From contig JADKFR010000004.1 of the NCBI GenBank assembly GCA_016717345.1, positions 62,001 to 126,000 on the forward strand: 64,000 nucleotides of DNA, written 5' to 3'. Source of the stretch: Propionibacteriaceae bacterium. Lineage in GTDB: Bacteria; Actinomycetota; Actinomycetes; Propionibacteriales; Propionibacteriaceae. How positions within the stretch are numbered: the first letter of the stretch is position 1; every line of letters starts with the position of its first letter. Below, piece by piece: positions 1-8,851 of this stretch. The position numbers were made by a program, and so were the translations under genes. Under the pieces are notes generated by a model that was given only the letters and a program-made list of their open reading frames with translations, ran no database searches and was not told the DNA's origin.

Positions 1-755
1 GGGACGCAACTCATCCGGTGCGCCCGGCACGGGCACCTCGACCCACGGCAGCTGTTGCGCCCGGAGCAGGCTGAGCAGGGCTCGGTGGCGAAGACGAACA
101 GGGGAACGGCGGCTTTCGGATCCAGCCGAACGAGCTCGGTGCGCACGGCCTCGGCCACCACCTGGGCGTAGCGCTCCAGGAGAACCTTGTGCCCCTCGTC
201 GCCGCCGAGGCGGCGGAAGAGTTGGCGTCCGCGGATGGTGGAACGGTGGGTGGCCTCGGCTACGTCCTCGGCGTGCTCGCCGACCAACTCCAGCTCGGTT
301 GCCCGGGTCGTCGCCGTGGCCTCCCAGAGGTTCCAGCCGTTGCTCGAAAGGGTCACAGCGAAGGCCCGCTGCGGAAGGGTGACCGTTCGCACAAGCTGGT
401 TGAGGTCGAAGTAGTCGCCCACATGGACGCGCGGCTCCAGATCGTTGGGCAGCACGTACTCCTCCGCGAAATCGGGGGCGAGGAAGATCACCAGCGAGGC
501 TGCGAGATTGCTCCAAATCCGATCGTCGGCGGCGACGGCCGTCCACTGGCCGCGCAGCGCCTCCTGGATCGCGGGGCTCCGGCCGGTGTCCCGCAGCTTA
601 CGGACGGCCTCGTCCACGGCACTCTTGGCGGTGGCGAAGGCAAGGTCACGACCAGCGGGTGTCGGGGCGGTCGGCAGGTAGATCGACAATCCGTTCGGGC
701 GCGGACGGCCCAGACGGATCAGGTCCTCGGTGCGGGGCAGTTCATAGCGGATCAT
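1..755 (-). pseudogene. baeRF-like protein, 3' end cut by window and frameshifted
   Basis: Reading left from the ATG at 755, the frame stays open to the window edge. It encodes an acidic protein with an N-terminal SIYLPTAPT motif and later segments (FAVTLSSNGWNLWE, VFATEP) that resemble the bacterial archaeo-eukaryotic release-factor (baeRF) families, which are eRF1-like and mostly uncharacterised. After Glu225 (about position 81) the plausible continuation LLSLLRAQQLPWVEVPVPG lies in another frame, so one base appears to be missing in the C run at 78-80. Family assignment is by overall look and is moderate. The frameshift is seen directly; it could be a sequencing error. Confidence 0.55.
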
Positions 756-797
756 GCAGACGTCCTTTCCGTGGGAACAGCGTTCGATTCAGGCAAA

Positions 798-1232
798 TCA
801 CCCCTCGGTCGTGCGGCCGCGGTGCAGCAGGCCGGCCAGGATCGGGCCGATCAGGAAGGCCGCGAAGTAGGCCCACACGCCCGACACGGTGAGCATGGCC
901 AGGGTGCCGTTGACGGCCCCGACGGCGACGGTCCACAGGACTACCACCGCCGCCCAGATCGCCCCTCGGCGAACGCCTTCGGCAGCGCCGCGGATGTTCA
1001 GGAGCCACGCGACAGCGAAGGCGAGCAGCAACACCAACAGCGCGGAGACGGAGAACATGAGGTTGATCTGCGTCAGCCACTCGGGATGGGCGCCTGGGTC
1101 AGCCGGGGCCGACTCGTAGGGGAGTGAAAGACCGACGGCCAAGCCGATCAGATACGAGACGTACAACAGGATCTGGGAACCGAACGCCAGAGCGGCACCG
1201 ATCACCACATCAATGAGAACTCGCTTGACCAT
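798..1232 (-). CDS. small four-helix membrane protein
   Basis: A 144-residue protein with four hydrophobic stretches (about residues 5-35, 55-80, 88-108 and 112-135) and a short basic tail. I do not recognise a family. It is transcribed divergently from the ArsR gene at 1378 and away from the Ehr operon, so the two may share a control region between 1233 and 1377. The ATG at 1232 is the only start that keeps the first helix whole. No catalytic motif is visible; any link to the Ehr complex is only positional. Confidence 0.6.
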   Translation of the reverse strand: MVKRVLIDVVIGAALAFGSQILLYVSYLIGLAVGLSLPYESAPADPGAHPEWLTQINLMFSVSALLVLLLAFAVAWLLNIRGAAEGVRRGAIWAAVVVLWTVAVGAVNGTLAMLTVSGVWAYFAAFLIGPILAGLLHRGRTTEG

Positions 1233-1332
1233 GACGGCCTCCGATGAAGATCTCTGGCAGGAATTCTACGCTCCTCTGCGGCCGTCGGGGCGTCCGCGAT
1301 CACCCCAGAACACCAGCCCCAGCTTGCGATAT

Positions 1333-1362
1333 TTGATGTACCGTATGTTCGGAAATCATCAA
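1333..1362. promoter_or_regulatory. candidate operator (inverted repeat) before the ArsR/Ehr operon
   Basis: TTGATG at 1333-1338 and CATCAA at 1357-1362 form a 6-bp inverted repeat with an 18-bp spacer, 15 bp upstream of the chosen GTG start of the ArsR gene. ArsR repressors usually autoregulate through such dyads. The site is inferred from position and symmetry only. Confidence 0.4.
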
Positions 1363-1377
1363 GTCGAGGAGTCCTCC

Positions 1378-1728
1378 GTGCCCGTCCCGCGTCATGAAGC
1401 GAAGGCGCAGCTCTTCCGGACTCTCGGGCATCCCGTCCGGATCCGGGTGCTTGAACTGCTGTGCGAACGCGAACACGCGGTCCATGAGTTGCTCGCCAGC
1501 CTGGAGGTCGAGCCCAGCACGCTCTCCCAGCAGCTCGCGGTGCTCCGCCAGGCGGGAATCGTGCGGCAGCGCCGGCTCGGTGGCGAGGTCCGCTACTCCC
1601 TGATGATCCCGTCGATCGGCGAACTTCTGGCGGCCGCTCGGACCACCCTGGGCGTGCTGCTGGCCGACCAGGCCCAACTGCAGGCCGACCTGGACGAAGA
1701 GACCGGCGCCGAAAGCGCGGACGAATGA
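1378..1728 (+). CDS. ArsR-family transcriptional regulator (Rv0081-like)
   Basis: Winged-helix regulator of about 116 residues. The helix-turn-helix is visible as HPVRIRVLELLCEREHAVHE followed by the recognition region STLSQQLAVLRQAGIV and a wing around GGEVRYSL. I chose the GTG at 1378 because GAGGAG lies just upstream and because an open frame back to 1213 would add a non-homologous tail running through the divergent promoter. There is no cysteine cluster of the metal-sensing ArsR type, so the signal is unknown. It overlaps the next gene by 4 bp. Gene order matches Mycobacterium tuberculosis Rv0081 followed by Rv0082-0087, where the ArsR protein controls the locus in the hypoxia response; control of this operon is inferred from that. 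Confidence 0.85.
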   Translation: MPVPRHEAKAQLFRTLGHPVRIRVLELLCEREHAVHELLASLEVEPSTLSQQLAVLRQAGIVRQRRLGGEVRYSLMIPSIGELLAAARTTLGVLLADQAQLQADLDEETGAESADE

Positions 1729-2228
1729 CCACTGCCCGCCTGCTGAAGCTGATCGCCAGGACCGGTCGGGTGGCGGAGCCGCTCGACCGGGGTGACTACG
1801 GGCTGCAGCTACGCGACGGGTTCGTGGCGCCGCGGACGCTGCGGGGCAGCGTCCAGGTGCGGCACGTGGACGCCGGCTCCTGCAACGGGTGCGAGCTTGA
1901 GCTGGGGGCAGCCTTCGGCCCCGTCTACGACGCCGAGCGGATCGGCGCCAGGCTGGTCGCGTCACCGCGGCACGCCGACGTGGTGGCCGTCACCGGCGTG
2001 GTCACCCAGAACATGGCCGAGCCGCTGCTCAACACCGTGGACGCCACCCCCCACCCGCGCGTGGTGGTGTCGATCGGAGATTGCACCCGAGGCTGCGGGG
2101 AGTTCGTCAACTCCTATGCCGTGGCCGGGTCGGTGGACGACATCGTCGACGTGGACGTTCACATCCCCGGCTGCCCGCCGCCACCCGGCGCCATCATCGC
2201 TGCCCTGAGAGCGGTGACCGGCCGATGA
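1725..2228 (+). CDS. NuoB/HyfI-like Fe-S small subunit of the Ehr complex (Rv0082-like)
   Basis: A 167-residue protein of the hydrogenase small subunit/NuoB family. The cluster-binding cysteines are retained: GSCNGCE (Cys53, Cys56), IGDCTRGCG (Cys120, Cys124) and PGCPPPPG (Cys150), which is the N2-type [4Fe-4S] arrangement. It should pass electrons to or from the large subunit at 7336. The start overlaps the ArsR stop (ATGA), and its own stop overlaps the next start the same way, so the operon is translationally coupled. An intact cluster site beside a large subunit that lacks metal ligands suggests that electron transfer is kept while hydrogen chemistry is not. Confidence 0.85.
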   Translation: MTTARLLKLIARTGRVAEPLDRGDYGLQLRDGFVAPRTLRGSVQVRHVDAGSCNGCELELGAAFGPVYDAERIGARLVASPRHADVVAVTGVVTQNMAEPLLNTVDATPHPRVVVSIGDCTRGCGEFVNSYAVAGSVDDIVDVDVHIPGCPPPPGAIIAALRAVTGR

Positions 2229-4258
2229 CGGCCCTGGAGGTCCCGACCCACCTGGTGGACGCCGGCCTGATCGCCCAACTGCTGCTCGGAGCGCTGGCCG
2301 TTCTGGTCGCCGTCGCCGCTCCGGCCCGTCTGCGGAGCGTGCTGACCGGCAGCGTCGTTGTGCTCGCCGGGATCGCGGCGGCCGTCACCGGGAGTGCCGC
2401 CCTCGTCGGTGCGGTGGGAGTTGGCCTGCAGATTCCGGTCGTGCTGCCGTTGGCGGCGCCGCTGGAGCCCCTGGTGCTGGCCCCGGACCGGTTGGGCGGG
2501 CTCTTCATGGCCCTGGCCGGGGTGGTGGTAGCTCTGGCAGCCCTCTTCGGGATCGGCTACGCGCACGGTCCGGCGGCGTCGCGCACGGGCTGGACGGCGT
2601 TCTCCGTCTTCGCCGTCGGGATGCAACTCGTGCCGGCGGCCACCGATGCGATCACGTTCCTGCTTGCCTGGGAGTTGATGGCCGGCGGCTCCACGGCGCT
2701 GCTGTTGGCAGACCATGCCAGCCGCGAGCCGGTGCGGCGCTCGACGGTCTGGTATTCGGTGATGACCCACCTGAGCTTCCTCTTCCTGCTGGCGGGCTTC
2801 GGCGTCCTGGCCGCGGCGTCGGGCGGCACCTCTTGGGCCTCCATCTCGGGGGCGGCCCTGACGGGGACGCCCGCCACGACGGCTTTCGTCCTGCTGGTCG
2901 CCGGGTTCGCCACCAAGGCAGGCCTGGTTCCGGTGCACGTCTGGCTCCCACGGGCTCACCCGGAGGCGCCCAGCCACATGTCCGCGGCGATGTCGGCAGC
3001 GATGGTGAAGATGGGTGTCTACGGTCTGCTGTTGCTCACACTCCGGCTCCTGCCGACGGGGCCACGCTGGTGGTCGATCGTCCTGATCGCGCTCGGCACC
3101 GTGTCGGCGTTGTACGGCATCCTCCAGGCTTCGGTCCAAGCGGACCTCAAACAGCTGCTCGCCTACTCGACCACCGAGAACCTGGGCCTGATCACGACCG
3201 CCATCGGTGTGGGGCTGCTCCTGCGCGATTCGGGCCAGCCCGCCGTGGCTGATGTCGCCCTGGTCGCAGCCCTGTTGCTGGCCGTCAGTCACGCGGCGTT
3301 CAAATCCGTCCTGTTCCTCGGTGCCGGCTCCGTGCTGCAGGCGACGGGGGAGCGCGACCTCGACCTGCTCGGCGGACTGGCTGCCCGAATGCCGTGGACG
3401 TCGGGGGCCTTCGGTGTGGGGGCGCTCGGCGCTGCCGCGCTGCCGGTGACCGGGGGGTTCGTGGCCGAGTGGGTGTTGCTGCAGGCTCTGATCCACGTGG
3501 GCGCGCAGGCGGACCGGTTGCTGGCCATCGTCATCCCGATCACGATGGGCATCGTCGCCCTCACCATCGGCCTCGGGCTGCTCACCTTCGTCAAGGCGTA
3601 TGGGATCGGCTTCCTCGCCCGTCCCCGCACGCCGGCGGCAGCGCAGGCTCACGAGGCCGGCCCGGCGATGCGTTCGGCTTTGGTCCTCGGCGCTGTGCTC
3701 GTGGTGGGGCTCGGGCTGGCCCCCGGTCCGCTCACCCAGGCCTTGGCAGGCGCGGTCTCAGCGGGAGGAGTGGCCACGTTCGGGGTCACCGGACTCTCGC
3801 TGGAGGCGGTGGGGGTGGTGCTCCACCCGGTCGCGCTGACGCTGCTCGCCGTGGCGGTCCTGGTACCCCTGGTAGCGGTGAATGCGGTTCTGGCCCGTCG
3901 GCACCCCCGGCGCGACGTGACGCTGGCCTGGGGCTGCGGCGGCGAGCGGACCAGCCCGCGGATGGAGTACAACGCCACCAGCTACTCCGAGCCGCTGGTG
4001 CGGGTCTTCCGCGGTTCGCTGCAGGCGAGCCACGTCGTGGACGTGGTGCACCATGACCAGTCGCCGTTGCTCGTGGAACAGATGACCTACACCCAGGAGA
4101 CCGGGGATGTGATCGAGCATCGCCTCTACCAGCCGGCGACCCGTCTGGCTGCCCGGATCGGAGACCTTGCCCGGACGGTCCAGAACGGGAGCATCCACCG
4201 CTACGTCGGCTTTTCGTTCGCCGCGCTCGTGCTCGTGCTGGTGGTGGTGGCGCTATGA
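2225..4258 (+). CDS. HyfB/NuoL-M-like antiporter subunit of the Ehr complex (Rv0083-like)
   Basis: A polytopic protein of 677 residues with many transmembrane helices, of the Mrp/NuoL-M-N antiporter family. The key polar residues expected for ion translocation are seen: Glu in AWELMAGGS, Lys in the broken-helix segment FATKAGLVPVHVWLP, and Lys in QADLKQLLAYST. Length and the soluble C-terminal extension (WGCGGERTSPRMEYNATSYS) fit HyfB/HycC rather than NuoL. It is predicted to carry H+ or Na+ through the membrane arm. It starts 4 bp inside the previous gene and ends 4 bp inside the next. The true start is the ATG at 2225; an in-frame extension upstream lies inside the NuoB-like gene. Confidence 0.88.
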   Translation: MTALEVPTHLVDAGLIAQLLLGALAVLVAVAAPARLRSVLTGSVVVLAGIAAAVTGSAALVGAVGVGLQIPVVLPLAAPLEPLVLAPDRLGGLFMALAGVVVALAALFGIGYAHGPAASRTGWTAFSVFAVGMQLVPAATDAITFLLAWELMAGGSTALLLADHASREPVRRSTVWYSVMTHLSFLFLLAGFGVLAAASGGTSWASISGAALTGTPATTAFVLLVAGFATKAGLVPVHVWLPRAHPEAPSHMSAAMSAAMVKMGVYGLLLLTLRLLPTGPRWWSIVLIALGTVSALYGILQASVQADLKQLLAYSTTENLGLITTAIGVGLLLRDSGQPAVADVALVAALLLAVSHAAFKSVLFLGAGSVLQATGERDLDLLGGLAARMPWTSGAFGVGALGAAALPVTGGFVAEWVLLQALIHVGAQADRLLAIVIPITMGIVALTIGLGLLTFVKAYGIGFLARPRTPAAAQAHEAGPAMRSALVLGAVLVVGLGLAPGPLTQALAGAVSAGGVATFGVTGLSLEAVGVVLHPVALTLLAVAVLVPLVAVNAVLARRHPRRDVTLAWGCGGERTSPRMEYNATSYSEPLVRVFRGSLQASHVVDVVHHDQSPLLVEQMTYTQETGDVIEHRLYQPATRLAARIGDLARTVQNGSIHRYVGFSFAALVLVLVVVAL

Positions 4259-5202
4259 CGATCGAATCCCTCGCGGTCATCGTGATCCACCTGGCGTTGG
4301 CTGTCACGCTCACCCCGGTGTTGATCGGCGTGATGCGGACGACCCGCGCCCGGTTGGAGGGCCGAGTCGGCGGCGGGGTCTGGCAGCCTTGGCGCGATCT
4401 GCGCAAGCTCCTGTCCAAGCAGCCCACCCGAGCACCCGGGTCGACCCCGGTGCTGACACTCGCCCCGATCCTGCTGATGGCCTCGAGCCTGATGCTGTGC
4501 GCACTGATCCCCCTGGTCAGCACGGTGGCTCTGCCTGGCGTTCCGGGAGACCTGTTCGTCGTCGTCGGTGTTCTGCTGCTCGGGACGGTGGCACTGGCCC
4601 TGCTCGGCCTGGAGTCTGGAACGGCCTTCGGCGGCATGGGCTCCAGCCGGCACATGGTGATCGCCGCCCTGGTCGAACCGACCGTGCTGCTGAGCATCTA
4701 CGCCCTGAGCGTCCCGGCCGGAACGTCGGCGCTGGCCGCGATCGTGCAGGCCCGACTCGCCGATTCGGCTTCGCTACTCAACCCGGTCAGCCTGCTGGCC
4801 ATCTTCGCCCTTGTGGTCGTCGTGATCGCCGAGACCGGACGGCTCCCGGTGGACAACCCCTCCACGCACCTGGAGCTGACGATGATCCACGAAGCGATGA
4901 TCCTGGAGAGCGGAGGCCGCGACCTGGGCTGGCTTGAGCTCGGCTCCTGGCTGCGGCTGACAGCACTCCTCGGTGTGGTGGCCAACTTGGCTCTGCCCTG
5001 GGGCGTCGGGCAGGATGCAGCTCCCCTCAGCCTGCTGGTGGGCGTCGCCGCGATCACCGTCAAGCTGCTGGTCCTCGGCGCGGCGTTGGCCGCAGCCGAG
5101 GTGTTCATCGCCAAGCTTCGACTCTTCCGCGTCCCGGAATTGCTGGCTGGCTCCTTCGTCATGGCGTTCCTGTCGGTCAGCGCCTCCTACCTCGTGTTCT
5201 AG
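4255..5202 (+). CDS. HyfC/HycD/NuoH-like membrane subunit of the Ehr complex (Rv0084-like)
   Basis: A 315-residue membrane protein with about eight helices, of the NuoH/HycD family that anchors the soluble arm and links the quinone or cluster site to the antiporter subunits. Conserved NuoH-like features include the charged loop RLEGRVGGGVWQPWRDLRKL and the segment AETGRLPVDNPSTHLELTMI with acidic residues near the membrane-peripheral interface. It overlaps hyfB by 4 bp. The following gene begins 14 bp downstream after an AAGGGAG ribosome-binding site, the only real gap in the structural operon. Confidence 0.88.
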   Translation: MTIESLAVIVIHLALAVTLTPVLIGVMRTTRARLEGRVGGGVWQPWRDLRKLLSKQPTRAPGSTPVLTLAPILLMASSLMLCALIPLVSTVALPGVPGDLFVVVGVLLLGTVALALLGLESGTAFGGMGSSRHMVIAALVEPTVLLSIYALSVPAGTSALAAIVQARLADSASLLNPVSLLAIFALVVVVIAETGRLPVDNPSTHLELTMIHEAMILESGGRDLGWLELGSWLRLTALLGVVANLALPWGVGQDAAPLSLLVGVAAITVKLLVLGAALAAAEVFIAKLRLFRVPELLAGSFVMAFLSVSASYLVF

Positions 5203-5216
5203 AAGGGAGTGCGTGG

Positions 5217-5876
5217 ATGTCGAGCGAGCTGTACCAGCAACTGCTGGCGACGACGACCGGCCTGCTGCTGCTCACCGCCGTCCTCCAGGTCTGGGGCCGC
5301 TCCACCGTCAGGGCGATCGGGCTGCTGGTGATCCAGGGGACGGCCCTGGCCGGATTGGTGCTGACGGTGGGCGTTCAGGCCGGGGAGGCCGCGGCACCCC
5401 TGGTGGCCGGCCTCCTGTTCGTCGTGAAGGCCCTGGTCATGCCGTGGGTGATGTTGCGCTCCGCACGACTGATCGGGGTGACCCGGGAGCGCTCGGCCCG
5501 GTTGAGGCCGGCCGTCGAACTGATCGGCGCCGCCGGGCTCACCCTGCTTGCCTACGCGGTGAGCGGGCCGATCCTGGGCGACACCACCGACCCCGCCACC
5601 CGCGCCGTGCCGGTCGGTGTCTCGCTGGTGCTGCTCGGGTTCTGGCAGTTGTTGATCCGCGGCTCGGCGATCACCCAGTTGGTCGGGTTCCTGATGCTCG
5701 ACAACGGCATCGCCGCCATCTCGTCCCTGACGTCGGGTGGCCTGCCGCTGGTGGTCGAGCTCGGCGCGACGCTGGACGTGCTGCTGGTCGTCCTGATCCT
5801 CGGCGCGCTGGTGGTCCGGATGCAGGCTGAAGAGGGCCACATCGACATTTCCGAACTCAGGGAGTTGCACGACTGA
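5217..5876 (+). CDS. HyfE/HycP-like membrane subunit of the Ehr complex (Rv0085-like)
   Basis: A 219-residue protein, almost entirely hydrophobic with six or seven helices, ending in a short acidic tail (EEGHIDISELRELHD). Position and shape match HyfE/HycP, which combines a NuoK-like antiporter-associated fold with extra helices. The ribosome-binding site AAGGGAG precedes the ATG at 5217 by about ten bases. The stop overlaps the next start (TGATG). Sequence conservation in this subunit is low in general, so the assignment rests mostly on operon position. Confidence 0.8.
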   Translation: MSSELYQQLLATTTGLLLLTAVLQVWGRSTVRAIGLLVIQGTALAGLVLTVGVQAGEAAAPLVAGLLFVVKALVMPWVMLRSARLIGVTRERSARLRPAVELIGAAGLTLLAYAVSGPILGDTTDPATRAVPVGVSLVLLGFWQLLIRGSAITQLVGFLMLDNGIAAISSLTSGGLPLVVELGATLDVLLVVLILGALVVRMQAEEGHIDISELRELHD

Positions 5877-7339
5877 TGGCCGCCCTGATCTGGATCCCAC
5901 TCATCCTTCCGCTGTCGCTGGCTCTGGTCAGCAGCCTGCGACAGCGCAGCTCGTGGACGCTCTGGCTGCCGGTCAGCGCTGCGGGCGTCCTGCTTGGCGT
6001 GGGCGTGGGGCTGATCCTCGCGGTCGGCTCCGACGGACCGCTCACGACGGGGGCCGGACTCCTGCGGGTGGACGCCCTCAGCGCCTGGATGCTGACCGTC
6101 GTCGGGGCGGTGGCGGTGGTTGCCCTGTGGGGCGGGATCCCGCATCGAACCGGTCGCAGCCGGAACATCGGGACGTTTGCCACCTTGTTGTGCCTGTTCC
6201 TGGCCGCCATGACCCTCGCGGTGGTCGCCGACAACATCGGCCTGATGTGGGTGGCGATCGAACTGACCACGATCACCACGGCCTTCCTGGTCGGGTCTCG
6301 CGGTGGTCACGGCGCCCTTGAAGCCGCCTGGAAGTACGTGGTGCTCGGCTCGATGGGCGTCGCGATCGCCTTCCTGGGCATCGTCCTGATCTCCGCCGCC
6401 AGCCGGACGAGCGGGGAGCCGTCGCTGTCCTGGGTCGTCCTGCTGGCCCATGCCGGTGGCCTCGACCCGTCGCTGGTTCGCGCCGGAGCCGCCCTGGCGG
6501 TCCTCGGCTTCGGCACCAAGGCAGGGCTGGCGCCGACCCATTCCTGGCTCCCGGACGCGCACAGCCAGGCACCGGCAACGGTCAGCGGCCTGATGTCGGG
6601 CGTGCTGTTGTCGGTGGCCTTCTACGCCATCCTGCGGGTTCAGGCCATCGCCGATGCCGCGGTCGGTCCGGAGTTGATGCGGGGGGTGCTGGTCACGGCG
6701 GGGCTGCTGTCGTTGGCCGTGACGGCAGGGCTGGTGATCACCCAGAAGGACTTCAAGCGACTGTTGGCCTACAGCAGCATCGAACACATGGGGCTGCTGG
6801 CGTTGGGAGCTGCGGCAGGCGGGCCCCTGGCGATCGCGGCGGTGCTCCTGCACATGCTCGGCCACGGTCTGGTCAAGTCCTCGATGTTCGTGCTGGCCGG
6901 GAGGATCCTCGGGTTCACCGGCAGCCACCAGATCGCGGACGTGCGGAACCTGTTGCGGCGGCGCCCCGACCTGGGCGGGCCGTTCCTGCTCGGCGCGGCG
7001 GCGCTCCTGGGGTTCCCTCCGTTCGTCACCTTCTTCACCGAGGTCGCCATCATCGTCGCCGGCTTCCAGCGCGGCCTGGGCTGGCAGATGGGGCTCGCCT
7101 GCGCCCTCCTGCTGGTGGTGTTCGCCGGGATCGCCCGCCACTCGTTGGGGATGACCGTTGGCGCCCAGCCCGATCTGGACGCCGCCCGGACGTCGCCCGC
7201 CCCTCCCGACCAGCCCGCGCGGTTCCGTCAGGTTCCGATCGTCCTGGCCCTGGGGGCCAGCGCCGTGGTGGGCTTCGCCGCCTGGCCGCTGACAGGCCCG
7301 CTGATCGCTGCCGTCGCAGCCCTGGGCGGTGTCCGATGA
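5876..7339 (+). CDS. HyfF/HycQ/NuoN-like antiporter subunit of the Ehr complex (Rv0086-like)
   Basis: The second antiporter-type subunit, 487 residues and about 14 helices. The ion-path signature is complete: Glu in MWVAIELTTITTAFLVG, Lys in GFGTKAGLAPTHSWLPDAHS, and Lys in ITQKDFKRLLAYSSIEHMG. Together with the HyfB-like subunit it gives the complex two antiporter modules, so translocation of more than one ion per turnover is possible (inference). The start overlaps the HyfE-like stop by one base and the stop overlaps the large-subunit start by four. Confidence 0.87.
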   Translation: MAALIWIPLILPLSLALVSSLRQRSSWTLWLPVSAAGVLLGVGVGLILAVGSDGPLTTGAGLLRVDALSAWMLTVVGAVAVVALWGGIPHRTGRSRNIGTFATLLCLFLAAMTLAVVADNIGLMWVAIELTTITTAFLVGSRGGHGALEAAWKYVVLGSMGVAIAFLGIVLISAASRTSGEPSLSWVVLLAHAGGLDPSLVRAGAALAVLGFGTKAGLAPTHSWLPDAHSQAPATVSGLMSGVLLSVAFYAILRVQAIADAAVGPELMRGVLVTAGLLSLAVTAGLVITQKDFKRLLAYSSIEHMGLLALGAAAGGPLAIAAVLLHMLGHGLVKSSMFVLAGRILGFTGSHQIADVRNLLRRRPDLGGPFLLGAAALLGFPPFVTFFTEVAIIVAGFQRGLGWQMGLACALLLVVFAGIARHSLGMTVGAQPDLDAARTSPAPPDQPARFRQVPIVLALGASAVVGFAAWPLTGPLIAAVAALGGVR

Positions 7340-8835
7340 GCCGCCTCGCCCCACCCGAGGTCATCCTGACAAGCCGGGATGATCTGATCGATGTGATCGC
7401 CGCCCAACTTCAGCGAGGTCTCCGGCTCGCCCTGGTCGCTGCCCACGAGGACCGCCGGGCCGGGGACGATGCCTGCTTCCGGGTCGTTCACGTCCTCCTT
7501 GGCTCAGCGGGGGAGCGGGTCGAGGTGGTTGTCGAGGTTCCGGGTACGGATGCCTGGCTGCCCACGCTCGCCGGAGTCTCCTTCACCGCGGGCCGGTTCG
7601 AACGCGAGATGCGTGACCTCTACGGGATCGTCCCGCGGGACCACCCCCAGCCGTACCGCCTCGTAAGACACGGACACTGGCCCGTCAGTTACCACCCGAT
7701 GCTTGCCGAGGCCGACCCACACCCCGACTTCGGCGCCGCCGGCGGATTCCCGTTCGCCGAAGTGACCGGGAAGGGGGTTTACGAGATCCCCGTCGGACCG
7801 GTGCACGCCGGCCTGATCGAGCCCGGGCACTTCCGGTTCTCGGTAGTGGGGGAGACGATCGTGCGGATGTACCAGCGGCTCTACTTCGTCCATCGTGGCG
7901 TCGAAAAGCTGTTCGAGGGCCGTCCGGTGGCGGACGGGATCGCCCTCGCCGAACGGATCAGCGGCGACACCGCCGTCGGCCACAGTCTGGCCTACGTCAT
8001 GGCCGTCGAGGATGCGCTGGCCATCGCCGTCCCGGAGCGGGACCGGCTCGTGCGGGCGCTCCTGTTGGAGTGCGAACGCCTGTACAACCACATCAACGAT
8101 CTGGGTGCGATCGTCAACGACGTCGGGTTCGGCATCGTGAACCAGCATGCGGGACGGCTGCGGGAAACCCTGCTGCGGCACAACGCCCGGCTCACCGGTC
8201 ACCGGCTGTTGCGTGGTGCGATTCGGATCGGCGGCGCTGACCTGCTGGCCGCACCGGACCTCGCCCTGATCGCCTCGGTGGCCGATCAGGCTGCCGAACT
8301 TGTCCGCATCTCCACGGACAACCCGATGGTCGCCAACCGGCTGAACACCACCGCGATCCTTCCGCAGTCCCACGCCAGGCAGATGGGGGTCCTTGGCTAT
8401 GTGGCCCGCGCGTCCGGGCTGGGCATGGACGCGCGCGCCGAGCATCCCTTTGTCGACCTCGGTGCCGGCTTCCGGGTCGTGTCGAGGCAGGACGGAGACG
8501 TCCGGGCCCGGTTCGACGTCCGGGCCGGTGAGGTGGACGTCTCAGCGCGCCTGGTTGCCGACCTCGCGGCGAGGATCGCGGCCCTCGATCCGTCCGCTCC
8601 CGTCGCTGTGCCGTTCGCCCAGGGGGCCGGGCTGGGTGTGGTGGAAGCGTGGCGAGGGACGCTGGTGCACCGCGTCGAAGTGGGCGCGGACCAGGTGCTG
8701 ACCCGGGTGAAGGTCGTCGACCCGTCATTCAGTACCTGGCCTGCCCTCGGGATCGCCCTCGCGGACACGATCGTCCCGGACTTCCCGCTGGCCAACAAGA
8801 GCTTCAACATGTCCTACGCCGGCAACGACCTCTGA
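7336..8835 (+). CDS. HyfG/HycE-like large subunit (NuoC-NuoD fusion) without NiFe ligands
   Basis: A 499-residue protein joining a NuoC-like 30-kDa domain (about residues 1-160, ending near FEREMRDLYGIVPRDHPQP) to a NuoD/hydrogenase large-subunit domain. In true group-4 hydrogenases the first ligand motif is RxCGxC; here residues 207-212 read RISGDT, with Ser209 and Thr212 at the cysteine places. The C-terminal DPCxxC motif is replaced by the tail SFNMSYAGNDL. Without these cysteines a NiFe centre cannot be held, so this is an Ehr-type protein, not a hydrogenase. The electron donor and acceptor are unknown. No maturation protease gene and no HycB-like or HyfH-like ferredoxin subunit occur in the window. 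Confidence 0.85.
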   Translation: MSRLAPPEVILTSRDDLIDVIAAQLQRGLRLALVAAHEDRRAGDDACFRVVHVLLGSAGERVEVVVEVPGTDAWLPTLAGVSFTAGRFEREMRDLYGIVPRDHPQPYRLVRHGHWPVSYHPMLAEADPHPDFGAAGGFPFAEVTGKGVYEIPVGPVHAGLIEPGHFRFSVVGETIVRMYQRLYFVHRGVEKLFEGRPVADGIALAERISGDTAVGHSLAYVMAVEDALAIAVPERDRLVRALLLECERLYNHINDLGAIVNDVGFGIVNQHAGRLRETLLRHNARLTGHRLLRGAIRIGGADLLAAPDLALIASVADQAAELVRISTDNPMVANRLNTTAILPQSHARQMGVLGYVARASGLGMDARAEHPFVDLGAGFRVVSRQDGDVRARFDVRAGEVDVSARLVADLAARIAALDPSAPVAVPFAQGAGLGVVEAWRGTLVHRVEVGADQVLTRVKVVDPSFSTWPALGIALADTIVPDFPLANKSFNMSYAGNDL

Positions 8836-8851
8836 CCGCGCCGGGCGAGCG

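Noticed and set aside
2159..3652. 497-codon open frame on the minus strand
   Set aside because: It lies wholly opposite the HyfB-like gene, is rich in Gln/Arg/Gly as expected of an antisense frame in GC-rich DNA, and matches no family. The same applies to long antisense frames at 5552-7354, 15135-16631, 46901-48811 and 48549-50204.
1378..8835. Formate hydrogenlyase or complex I operon
   Set aside because: No formate dehydrogenase, no HycB or NuoEFG-type subunits, and the large subunit lacks NiFe ligands; gene order fits an Ehr/Rv0082-0087 cluster.
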